This document shows, one piece after another, positions 32,096-40,659 of a DNA stretch of 64,000 bases (its first letter is position 1; every line of letters starts with the position of its first letter). Under the pieces are notes generated by a model. The model had not been told where the DNA came from, did not search any database, and saw nothing but the letters and a program-made list of their open reading frames with translations. The stretch spans positions 132,021 through 196,020 of the forward strand of contig NZ_CP009433.1 in assembly GCF_000960995.1 (NCBI RefSeq), in the 5' to 3' direction. The position numbers and the translations under genes are program-made. The DNA comes from Burkholderia glumae LMG 2196 = ATCC 33617. Lineage in GTDB: Bacteria > Pseudomonadota > Gammaproteobacteria > Burkholderiales > Burkholderiaceae.

Positions 32096-32751
32096 AGTGC
32101 TTCAGTCGTCAATAGCGGGGAATGATACTCCACCACCGGGGCGCGGGGCGCGGGGGCGATTCGAGGGGCGGTCTCGGCAGTTCAGAGCCGACTGGATCTG
32201 GTCGGTCAGTCCGATCCGGTGTTCCGATGTATTGGCTACAACTGAGTCAGCGCGATCGGCGCCGTTCCATCGCCAAGATGGCGGACATGATGTGATGTCG
32301 CCGCCCCCTGCGACCGCAATCGGCACCGGTGCTAATGACTACGATTCGCGGCCTAGCGGTCGCCTATTCTAGACGAGTGATGGACCGCTTCGGGTCGCCT
32401 AACGCCGTTCGCGGCGCGCCAGAACAGCCGTTCGCTGCCCCAGGCACGTGCTATCGTCGGAAACGGCTCGCGACGGCTAGACACTCATGACATGTTGCTG
32501 GCCAACGTCGGGCCAAAAGGGCTATGCGGGCGGCGCCCAGCTCAAGCGAATGGGGGCAGGACAGATTGTTGCGCTCACAACCAATTTGACATAATGGAAT
32601 TTAACGGCGCCGCAGCTGTAGTCGTCTTGGGAAGCGTCGAATTTTCTGGTAGCGCACTGCTGGACAATCGGTTCTCGTGCCGACGCCGCTCTATAGAAAC
32701 CGGCGTCGGGGTCGCCGCCCCGCAAAGAATTTTCCCCATTTCCCCATCCTC
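32096..32751. other. Intergenic stretch without recognised genes
   Basis: About 650 bp between the ParA-like start and the 3' end of the small gene at 32752. Only short frames without support are present. Local AT content rises near 32570-32610 (CCAATTTGACATAATGG), which could contain a promoter, but no clear -35/-10 pair can be assigned. Confidence 0.4.
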
Positions 32752-33015
32752 TTATACGTGCGCAGACGAGCCTTCCTGACCATCCAGACGAAGTGCGATA
32801 GGACCGTAGGCGGTCAGGATCTTGGTGATGCCGAGCTCGTCATCGACGGCGAGTGCGTCGCGCTCGGCAACCAGCACGGCACGCGCGGCGATCGCCTGGG
32901 CGAGCATTGGCTGGCTCAGTTCAGCTCGCGACTCCTCCACGGCGATCAATTCCACCTGGCGCGCGATAAGTTGGCCGATGGTCTGGCAGGCCACTTCGTA
33001 TTCGACGGATACCAT
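32752..33015 (-). CDS. Hypothetical protein downstream of H-NS
   Basis: The protein has 87 residues from ATG 33015 (MVSVEYEVACQTIGQLIARQVELIAVEESRAELSQPMLAQAI), chosen because GAGGA lies 6 bp upstream. It is helical in the first half and unrecognised. The gene starts 9 bp after the H-NS stop, so the two are co-transcribed. Confidence 0.5.
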   Translation of the reverse strand: MVSVEYEVACQTIGQLIARQVELIAVEESRAELSQPMLAQAIAARAVLVAERDALAVDDELGITKILTAYGPIALRLDGQEGSSAHV

Positions 33016-33023
33016 CTGCGTCC

Positions 33024-33347
33024 TCAATTTTCGTCGGATTGATTGGTTAGTAGATCGGGCTGGATCAGAAACCGCGCCGGGTCGTCACCCAGCCAGACTG
33101 GCTGGCGACCCTTCCCTGTCCATGTTTTGCCTGAGATCGGATCGCGATACATGGGTGTGTTCGACACTCGAGTCGAACGGCGCTTCGCGGCCTTCTCATG
33201 CAGGTCGTCGACACCGATATCAAGATCCTTCATCAGATCCCGAATCTGCACGATTGCAGCATCGCGCTCCGCCTTTCGTGCGATGGCAATGCGAGCATCG
33301 AGCGCTTCCAATTCCGCGAGGAGAGACAGGTAACCTTTTGTCGTCAT
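33024..33347 (-). CDS. H-NS family histone-like protein
   Basis: The protein has 107 residues from ATG 33347. The N-terminal ~60 residues form the oligomerisation coiled coil (LLAELEALDARIAIARKAERDAAIVQIRDLMKDL). The C-terminal domain has NTPMYRDPISGKTWTGKGRQPVWLGDD, matching the H-NS DNA-binding core with the T-W-x-G-x-G-R-x-P-x-W loop typical of Burkholderia proteins. Plasmid H-NS homologues silence AT-rich transferred DNA and reduce the fitness cost of the plasmid. Confidence 0.92.
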   Translation of the reverse strand: MTTKGYLSLLAELEALDARIAIARKAERDAAIVQIRDLMKDLDIGVDDLHEKAAKRRSTRVSNTPMYRDPISGKTWTGKGRQPVWLGDDPARFLIQPDLLTNQSDEN

Positions 33348-33482
33348 GTTTATCGCTGTAGTTAACGTCTGTTTGAGCTCACCTACTGCTTCACAAGGAG
33401 AGGAACGCCGCAATTTTTCGTGCGGGTCACCCTCATGCGCGCCATTTTACGGTTGCGTCAGTGTGCGCTTGCAGCGCATGGA

Positions 33483-34847
33483 TTCCAGGTCGAGTCGCGC
33501 GCGCAGATGTCGATGCTGCCCCGCCTGCAGCCGCGGTGCTTCTACGATCTTGTCATTGAGGTGGCCATCGTCCGGCCTGGCCCGGTACAGGGTGGCATGG
33601 TCCATCCGTTCCTGCGGCGCCGCCAGGGCGAGGAGCCAGTCACCTACCCTTCGCCTGACGTCGAGAAGGCATTGAAGCGCACGCTCGGCGTGCCGATCTT
33701 CCAGGAGCAAGTGATGCAGGTTGCGATGCTCGCGGCCGGCTTCTCTGCCGGCGAAGCAGACCAGCTACGCCGCGCGATGGCTGCCTGGAAGCGCAAGGGC
33801 GGCCTGGAGCCCTACCACGAGCGGCTGGTCGACGGGATGCTCGCTCGCGGATACGACCGAGATTTCGCCGAGGCCATCTTCGCGCAGATCAAGGGCTTCG
33901 GCGACTACGGCTTTCCGGAGAGCCACGCGGCCAGTTTTGCCTTGCTCGTCTACGCCAGCGCCTGGCTGCGCAGGCACGAACCAGCCGTCTTCCTCGCCGC
34001 GTTGCTGAACAGCCAGCCGATGGGCTTCTACACGCCCTCGCAACTGCTGCAGGATGCCAAGCGTCGCGACGTGTGCGTGTTGCCGGTCGACGTGGCCGTC
34101 AGCACGTGGGATTCGGTGCTCGAAGGTGCGACGACGGCATCTCCCGTGCGCTTGGGCATGTCCCTCGTGAGCGGGATGCGAGAGGAAGCTGCGGCGCGTA
34201 TCGAGCTGGCGCGCGCCGTGCGGCCGTTCGTCGACGTCGCGGATCTCGCCAGGCGGGCCGCGCTCGATCGGCACGACCTGCAGGTGCTCGCCCGGGCGGG
34301 AGCGTTGCGCTCCCTAGCCGGCAACAATCGACGCGACGCCATGTGGCTTGCTGCTGCCGCCGTGCCAGACCGCGGCATCCTGCGCGGCACCGAGCGCGAC
34401 GACGCGGCGCCTGCCCTTGTACAGGCCTCAGAGGGGCACGAGATCCTGACCGACTACCGCGCGATGGGCTTCACGCTCGGCCGCCATCCGCTCGAGCTCC
34501 TGCGAGATCGGCTGCGGTCCGATCGGCTGCTGCCGGCGGCCGAGCTCTCGCAGCTGCGCAACGGCCAGTTCGCGCGGGCGTGCGGGATCGTCACGGTGCG
34601 GCAACGGCCAGGCACGGCGAAGGGCGTGCTGTTCATCACGTTGGAAGACGAGACTGGCCAGACCAACGTGATCGTTTGGCCGACATTGCTCGAGCAATAT
34701 CGCCGCGAAGCGCTTGGCGCGTCATTGCTGGCCGTCTACGGGATCTGGCAGACAGACGGCCAGGTCGAGCACCTGGTTGCCAAGCGTCTGGTGGATCGGA
34801 CTGAGCTGCTCGGCGCGTTGCGCGTCGAGTCGCACGATTTTCATTGA
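33483..34847 (+). pseudogene. dnaE2: Truncated error-prone DNA polymerase DnaE2/ImuC
   Basis: The frame matches the C-terminal ~455 residues of DnaE2 (full length about 1,050). It starts abruptly at FQVESRAQMSMLPRLQPRCFYDLVIEVAIVRPGPVQGGMVHPFLRRRQG inside the polymerase core, then the thumb and HhH region (IKGFGDYGFPESHAASFALLVY) and the OB fold (RACGIVTVRQRPGTAKGVLFITLEDETG). The PHP domain and the catalytic aspartates upstream are absent. The ~60 bp before 33483 that keep the frame open are unrelated, so a deletion or insertion fused the fragment here. It cannot encode an active polymerase. Confidence 0.85.
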
Positions 34848-34974
34848 ACGATGTCCGACGGAGAACGAACCATGAATCGGGAACAGCGTGAAGAGGCCTC
34901 ACGTCGATGGGTGCAGGCTGCAGCGCAAACAGCGGAAGCCCAGGCAATGATCGCGCTCGGCTGGCAAGTGGTAA

Positions 34975-35888
34975 GAGGCCAGTTCAAAAACCCTGCTCAG
35001 CTCGTCTGAAGATGTTCCAACAGATGAGCGAGCAGCCAAGTTTGAGGAATGCTTCGTGAATGTAGGCACGTCGCTCGAAGCGAGTGCGTAGGCGCCGGAA
35101 ATTGTGTAGCCAGGAATGCGTACGTTCGACCACCCAACGATACTTGCCCAGACCACTGCCATGCTCGGTCCGGCGCTTGGCGATCACGGGCTTGATACCG
35201 CGTTCGCGCAACGCGCGACGATGTCGGGTGGAATCGTAGCCGCGATCGGCGTAGACGACGCCGGGCTTCTGAAGCGCTCGGCCACGAACGCCGCGAATGG
35301 GTGGAATCGCATCAACGAGCGGCAGCAACTGCGTGACGTCGTTGGTGTTCGCGCCAGTCAGGATCGCAACGAGAGGAACGCCGTTGGCGTCTACGAGGAC
35401 GTGGTGCTTGGAACCGGGTCGCGCGCGATCGGTGGGGTTCGGGCCAGTTTTTCGCCCGCCCCAACGGCGCGCACGGACGACGAATCGACCGCAGCGTATG
35501 ACAGATCGATTTGGCCGGCCGCACGCAACTTGTCGAGAAGCAACTCGTGCAGTTGGTCCCATACACCAGCCTTTTGCCAGTCGCTCAATCGCCGCCAGCA
35601 TGTGGCGCCCGAGCCAAAGCCCAGACGAGTCGGCAAGTGGTTCCAACGAATTCCCGTTTTGAACACGAACAGGATGCCGTTGAGAGCCGCACGGTCGGAC
35701 ACGCGCGGGCGACCAGGATCGCTCTTCGCTCGAAGCTTCGCAGGTGGCAGCAATGGTTCGATCAGTATCCACAGTTCGTCGTCAATGATTGGCGCTTCCA
35801 TCCTTGGACTTCCGTTGTTCTGATGCCCAAGGTTAACAGCTTGCCGAGGAAGTAAACAGCCCCTCTCGGGAGTTTTTGAACTGGCCTC
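34975..35888 (-). mobile_element. IS5-family insertion sequence, copy 2 (914 bp, inverted)
   Basis: The ends, length and encoded protein match the copy at 19621-20534, in the opposite orientation. A TAA target duplication flanks it (34972-34974 and 35889-35891). The two copies have independent target duplications, so they are two insertions and not the ends of one composite transposon. Confidence 0.92.
34984..35801 (-). CDS. IS5-family transposase (-1 frameshift), copy 2
   Basis: Same two-frame layout as copy 1. The N-terminal frame starts at 35801 (MEAPIIDDELWILIEPLLPP) and the catalytic half ends at 34984 (RRAEQGF), joined at the GAAAAAC run. Translations of both frames are identical to copy 1, indicating recent transposition. 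Confidence 0.88.
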
Positions 35889-36195
35889 TAAGTCCTTACG
35901 GTTATTCGCATTCAACTGGCTGGACGATCGAGGATATTCGCACCGACGGGAAGTGGGAGACGTTTTTGTGGAAAGGCAGACATATCCACGACCGATTCGA
36001 GACACCACTGGACGCAGCCACCCACCGCGCTGATTTTCTCGCTGCGTGATGATATGCAGATCGACGGCGCGCCCTCTCTTCTTCGGTATCGGACAAGTGT
36101 AGGTGTTCGGCATCCTGTACTCGACCGAATGCCAGCCAGCTAGATAAGGTGTGGCGCGATACACTACTCTCGTCCCTCGATAACCTCTGTTTCCT

Positions 36196-37662
36196 ATGTC
36201 ATCTTCATTTCAGCCGACTGCGGAGCAGGAGTTATGCGTCGCGACCGCGGCGACCGGCACGAACCTGAAGATCAAGGCTTTCGCCGGTGCCGGCAAGACT
36301 TCAACGTTGCAGCTCATTGCGGCCTCCCAGCACGCACGGAAGGGCAGCTATCTGGCCTTCAATCGCGATATCGCCGACTATGCACGTCGGAAATTTCCGT
36401 CCAACGTCACTTCGCGGACCGTCCACGCTGCCGCATATGCAGCAGCCTCGTCGAAGATACGCGCCCGGATGCAGCTCGCCACTGAGCCCTCACACGAACT
36501 CGCTGCTCGACTTGGGCTTAACCCCGTCCGCGTGAGACGTGTGGTGGGCGATCCGATCGAACTGACGCTGTTTGAACTCGGGCAGATGGTGGTGGAGGGC
36601 CTCGGCGCGTATTGTCGCTCGGCCGATGCGCAGCCCTCAATCTCGCACATTACTGTCGACGAGCGCATCGACGAACACGATGCCAACACACTGCGGCAAT
36701 GGCTGTTACCTTCTGTCCAACGGCTATGGCATGAGAGCGCCGATCCCAATGGCCGAAGCGCAATTAGTCCCGACGTCACGCTCAAGCTCTGGGCGTTGGC
36801 CAAGCCCTACATCGCGTCGGACTTCATCTTGTTCGACGAAGCACAGGACAGCGACGGCGTGATGCTGTCAGTTCTAGAGCGACAGCGCCACGCTCAAATC
36901 ATCTATGTCGGTGACCCCTACCAACAGATCTACGAATGGCGAGGCGCCGTCAATGCGATGGAGAAAATATCGGCGCCCGAGTGCGCCCTGACCGAATCCT
37001 TTCGGTTCGGTACGACGGTGGCCGTACTCGCGAGTCGCCTTCTCGCCCTGATGGGCGAAACAACACCGCTTCGCGGTCAGGAAACGATCGGCACGGAACT
37101 CGTTGAAGACCCAACGATAGCTCCGCCCGTCGACGCCGTCCTGTGCCGCAAGAACGTGACGGCTGTTTGGCAATATGCGGTGGGCCTTGAGCTGGGACAT
37201 CGTCCGACGATTCGGATGAGCCCTGCGGAGATCGAAGCCTTTGCCGACGCAGCAGACATGCTGCAGGCGGGACGACGTGCCTTCCGCCCTGCCGCGTTCT
37301 CGCTGTTCGAATCATGGGAAGACGCACGAGCCTTTTCGCGAAGTGCGATCGGTGTCGATCTGTTGCCGATAGTCGAACTGATTGATCAATGTGGCACGGA
37401 CTATCTGCGCCGCGTTGCCCGCCATGCGGGAATGAACAGCTCGGGTGACTACGTCGTATCGACGATTCACCGCGCGAAGGGACTCGAGTACAAGAGGGTA
37501 AGGATCGCTAATGACTTCAACTTCAAGTTCGAGGAAGGACGTTTCTTGTTAGAGGACGACGAGATGCGATTGCTCTATGTGGCCATTACCCGGGCCAAGC
37601 ATTTGCTTGATGTCGCATCTTTGCGGGACGACTTGGTGCGCCTCATCACTCAAAGGCGGTAG
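36196..37662 (+). CDS. SF1 (UvrD/FBH1-like) DNA helicase
   Basis: The protein has 488 residues. Motifs in order: TAEQELCV (Q motif), FAGAGKTST (Walker A, ~29-37), LFDEAQDSD (Walker B), VGDPYQQIYEWRGA (motif III), ESFRFG (motif IV), VSTIHRAKGLEYKRV (motif V) and RLLYVAITRAKH (motif VI). It lacks the large 1B/2B insertions of UvrD and is closest in layout to compact FBH1-like helicases. Such stand-alone helicases act in recombination control or occur in defence loci. Its neighbours are IS debris on both sides, so it is probably accessory. Confidence 0.88.
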   Translation: MSSSFQPTAEQELCVATAATGTNLKIKAFAGAGKTSTLQLIAASQHARKGSYLAFNRDIADYARRKFPSNVTSRTVHAAAYAAASSKIRARMQLATEPSHELAARLGLNPVRVRRVVGDPIELTLFELGQMVVEGLGAYCRSADAQPSISHITVDERIDEHDANTLRQWLLPSVQRLWHESADPNGRSAISPDVTLKLWALAKPYIASDFILFDEAQDSDGVMLSVLERQRHAQIIYVGDPYQQIYEWRGAVNAMEKISAPECALTESFRFGTTVAVLASRLLALMGETTPLRGQETIGTELVEDPTIAPPVDAVLCRKNVTAVWQYAVGLELGHRPTIRMSPAEIEAFADAADMLQAGRRAFRPAAFSLFESWEDARAFSRSAIGVDLLPIVELIDQCGTDYLRRVARHAGMNSSGDYVVSTIHRAKGLEYKRVRIANDFNFKFEEGRFLLEDDEMRLLYVAITRAKHLLDVASLRDDLVRLITQRR

Positions 37663-37719
37663 CTCACCCGCCGTTTGGCTACACGATTCGTCCTAGGTCA
37701 CCAGCGTCTCCAGCCCCCG

Positions 37720-38187
37720 GGGGGCCAGGAAACCGGCCCCAACCCGACTGATCGCGGCAAGCTCGGATCGAAACGACACATCGTCGTAGATGCACGTGGC
37801 ATTCCTCTGGCCGTCACGATCACGGGAGCCAACCGACACGATTCGATGGCATTCGAGTCCACGCTCGATGCCATTCCTGCCGTGCCGGGCCTGAATGGTC
37901 AGCCGCGCAAGCGGCCGACCAAACTGCACGCCGACAAAGGGTATGACTTCGCTCGTTGCGGGCGCTATCTGAGACAGCGCGGCATCAAGGCCCGTATTGC
38001 CCGCCGCGGTGTCGAAAGTCGCGAGCGACTTGGGCGGCATCGTTGGGTGGTCGAGCGCACCCATGCCTGGTTCGCGGGGTTCGGCAAGCTCCGGATTCGC
38101 TTCGAGCGGCGCCTCGATATTCATGCCGCCTTGCTTGTGCTGGCTGCCGCTGTCATCTGCGCGAGGTTCGTGGATGACTTGTGTTAG
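37720..38187 (+). pseudogene. IS5-family transposase, C-terminal fragment
   Basis: TGPNPTDRGKLGSKRHIVVDARGIPLAVTITGANRHDSMAFESTLDAIP, DKGYDFARC and HRWVVERTHAWFAGFGKLRIRFERR are the catalytic half of a different IS5-family transposase. The N-terminal half and the left end of the element are missing; the sequence starts ~55 bp after the helicase stop. It is an inactive remnant. Confidence 0.85.
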
Positions 38188-38193
38188 CGACTC

Positions 38194-40659
38194 TTATTGC
38201 GTTCTACGCTGACCGGCAGCACTCGCGTGTTGCTCCGCAAAGTCCGCGAGCGTGCGCAACGCGTCTCGTGCGGAGCGCAAATAGAACGACTGCAACTGGA
38301 ACACGTGCCAGCGCCCCGCATGGACCTCGAGCGTGCAGCGCACGCCGCATGCGTTGGCGTGCGAGGCAAGCCGCAGTGAATCGGACAGCAATATCTCCTG
38401 AGCGCCCACCTGGACCATCATCGGCGGCAGGCCGCACAGATCGGTATCGAGCGGTCCGCCAGCGGCTGCAGGATCGGGACCGTGATACCAGCGCAGGCCT
38501 TGCTCCAGCCAGCCGCGACGGATCATCGGATCGTGGCCGCTGCGCGTCGAGAGCGTTTCGCCGCCGAGTGCCGCGTCGGTGACTGGCGAGATCAGCGCGA
38601 GCGCGGCGGGCATGGCCTTGCCGCGCTCGCGCAGCGCCGCCGCCAAGGCCAGCGCGAGCGCGCCACCTGCCGAATCGCCCGCGACGACGATGCGCTCCGG
38701 CGCATAACCTTGCGCGCGCATCGTTGCATAGGCGTCCAGCGCGTCGTCGAGTGCCGCCGGATGCGGGTGCTCCGGCGCGAGCCGGTAGTCGGGCACCCAA
38801 ACCGCCATGCCCGATTCGTGGGCGAGCCGCGTCGTCACGCTGCGGTGCGTGCCCGGGCCTCCGAGGCAGAATGCGCCGCCGTGCAGATAGAGGATCGCGC
38901 CGCCGGTATCCCCGCGTTTGGGCGCGACCACCTCCGTATATACGCCGCCCGCGGGCGTGCGATAACGGATCACGCCGCCAACGCCAGGCATCAGCAGCGA
39001 CAGCATCCCGACGATGCGCCGCTGGCAGACGACGCCGAATGGCGGTCCGATCAGCGAGCGGAAGCCGAATCGCAGAAAGCCACGCAGGAAGCTCGCGTTG
39101 AGTTTTTCCAGCATGCTGGCGGGCTCGGCAACGGCGACCCCGGCCGCCTGTCCGGCGAGTCCCGGCAACACCGTCGAGAACCGGTAGGCGGCGAGCCCAG
39201 AGAAGCGCGTGAGCCAGCGGTACGAGAGTGTGAAGCCCGGCCAGTTGGTACTGTTGTGTCCGGACGCATCGACGTACCAGCTCTTGCAGCCATTCCATAC
39301 CGAATCAGTGAGGCGCTGCTGCACGTGCAGATTGAATCGCCGGTAGCGGCGCGGATCGACGTCGATCGCGCTTGCCCCCGAACGCTGCATCGCGCGCACG
39401 CAGCGCATCACATGGGCGATCTGGCTTTCGAGCATGTAGACGATCGAATTATGGCCGAGGTTGGTATTCGGGCCGTACAGCATGAAGAAGTTGGGAAAGC
39501 CTGGCACGGTCATGCCGAGCCAGGCCTGCGCGCCGCGCCGCCAGACCTCGTTTAGGTCGAGTCCGCTGCGCCCCGAGATGCGCATTGGCGAGAGGAATTC
39601 GGTGGCAGCAAACCCCGTGCCATAGACGATCGCGTCGACCTCGTGAAGTGTGCCATCAGTGGTCTCGACCCCGTGCCCGGTGACGCGCCGAATACCTTGC
39701 GTGACGAGTTCGACGTTGTCCCGACTCATCGCCGCAAGATAGTCACTCGACAGCAGGATTCGCTTGCACCCGATCGGATAGTCGGGCGTGAGCCGTTTGC
39801 GCAGAGCCGCGTCGGGAACCTGCTGGGTCAGCAACTTGCGGAATGGCCGGCCGACCGCAAATTTCATCAGCCCATTCAGACGCGTGAATGCGATCGCACG
39901 CGACTCGTAGCGCAGGTAGATCGCAGCGCGATGCAGTTTCATCGCCCACGGCAATCTGCGGAACAGCGCACGTTGCCATGGGCTGTACTCACGGTCCGCG
40001 CGCGGCATCAGGTAGGCGGGTGAACGCTGGAACACCGTGAGCGACTGCACGGTATCGGCGATTGCGGGCACGAACTGGATCGCGGACGCGCCGGTGCCGA
40101 TAACCGCGACGCGCTTTCCGGCGAGCGAATACTCGTGATCCCAGTGTGCGGAATGAAACGCGCGGCCACGGAACGTGTCGATGCCGGGCAGGTTCGGCAA
40201 CGCCGGCCGGCTCAACTGGCCCGTACCGCTGATCAGCAACGCCGCGCTAAGCGTCGAGCCGTCTGACAACGTCAAGCGCCATAGCGCATGGGGCTCGTCG
40301 TAGCGTGCATGCGTGACCTCCGCATGAAAGCGCAGATACCGATCGAGTCCGTATTTGGCCGCACAACGCCGCAGGTACGCGTAAATCTCCGGCTGCCGCG
40401 CGAACGTTCGCGTCCATTCGGGATTCGGTTCAAACGAGAACGAGTAGAGATGCGAGGGCACGTCACATGCCGCGCCGGGATAGCTGTTGTCACGCCATAC
40501 GCCGCCCACGTCATGCGAGCGCTCAAGAATCAGGAAGTCATCGATGCCCGCACGCTTGAGCGCGACGCCCATGCCGATGCCGGCAAAGCCCGCGCCTATG
40601 ACGATGGCGGCCAGTGGTTCTGTGCTGCCGCTCATGACGGTCGAGTCAGGCGATTGCAT
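38194..40659 (-). CDS. Baeyer-Villiger-type flavin monooxygenase fused to an alpha/beta-hydrolase
   Basis: The protein has 821 residues from ATG 40659, chosen for GAGGAGA 7 bp upstream. Residues ~1-490 are a flavoprotein monooxygenase: FAD loop GAGFAGIGMG, NADPH loop GTGASAIQF, and the motif FRGRAFHSAHWD, matching the type I BVMO fingerprint FxGxxxHxxxW. Residues ~510-800 are a hormone-sensitive-lipase-type hydrolase: HGGAFCLGG oxyanion motif and GDSAGGALAL nucleophile elbow. A BVMO turns ketones into esters or lactones and the hydrolase would split them, so one polypeptide could do both steps. The start overlaps the GMC gene by 14 bp, and an aldehyde dehydrogenase lies upstream. The substrate is not known. 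Confidence 0.88.
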   Translation of the reverse strand: MQSPDSTVMSGSTEPLAAIVIGAGFAGIGMGVALKRAGIDDFLILERSHDVGGVWRDNSYPGAACDVPSHLYSFSFEPNPEWTRTFARQPEIYAYLRRCAAKYGLDRYLRFHAEVTHARYDEPHALWRLTLSDGSTLSAALLISGTGQLSRPALPNLPGIDTFRGRAFHSAHWDHEYSLAGKRVAVIGTGASAIQFVPAIADTVQSLTVFQRSPAYLMPRADREYSPWQRALFRRLPWAMKLHRAAIYLRYESRAIAFTRLNGLMKFAVGRPFRKLLTQQVPDAALRKRLTPDYPIGCKRILLSSDYLAAMSRDNVELVTQGIRRVTGHGVETTDGTLHEVDAIVYGTGFAATEFLSPMRISGRSGLDLNEVWRRGAQAWLGMTVPGFPNFFMLYGPNTNLGHNSIVYMLESQIAHVMRCVRAMQRSGASAIDVDPRRYRRFNLHVQQRLTDSVWNGCKSWYVDASGHNSTNWPGFTLSYRWLTRFSGLAAYRFSTVLPGLAGQAAGVAVAEPASMLEKLNASFLRGFLRFGFRSLIGPPFGVVCQRRIVGMLSLLMPGVGGVIRYRTPAGGVYTEVVAPKRGDTGGAILYLHGGAFCLGGPGTHRSVTTRLAHESGMAVWVPDYRLAPEHPHPAALDDALDAYATMRAQGYAPERIVVAGDSAGGALALALAAALRERGKAMPAALALISPVTDAALGGETLSTRSGHDPMIRRGWLEQGLRWYHGPDPAAAGGPLDTDLCGLPPMMVQVGAQEILLSDSLRLASHANACGVRCTLEVHAGRWHVFQLQSFYLRSARDALRTLADFAEQHASAAGQRRTQ

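Larger units (their letters stand above)
34872..36049 (+). pseudogene. Small gene interrupted by IS5-family copy 2
   Basis: The 5' part (34872-34974) encodes MNREQREEASRRWVQAAAQTAEAQAMIALGWQVV and the 3' part (35892-36049) encodes SPYGYSHSTGWTIEDIRTDGKWETFLWKGRHIHDRFETPLDAATHRADFLAA. Removing the element and one TAA copy restores an 86-residue frame. It lies 24 bp after the dnaE2 fragment and resembles small hypothetical proteins often found next to imuB/dnaE2-type cassettes on plasmids; that link is tentative. Confidence 0.7.

Noticed and set aside
33420..34847. Complete DNA polymerase gene
   Set aside because: Only the C-terminal part of DnaE2 is present; the catalytic aspartates and PHP domain are missing and the first ~20 codons are unrelated.
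19621..35888. Composite transposon bounded by the two IS5-family copies
   Set aside because: Each copy has its own matching target duplication and each interrupts a gene that rejoins in frame, so they inserted separately.
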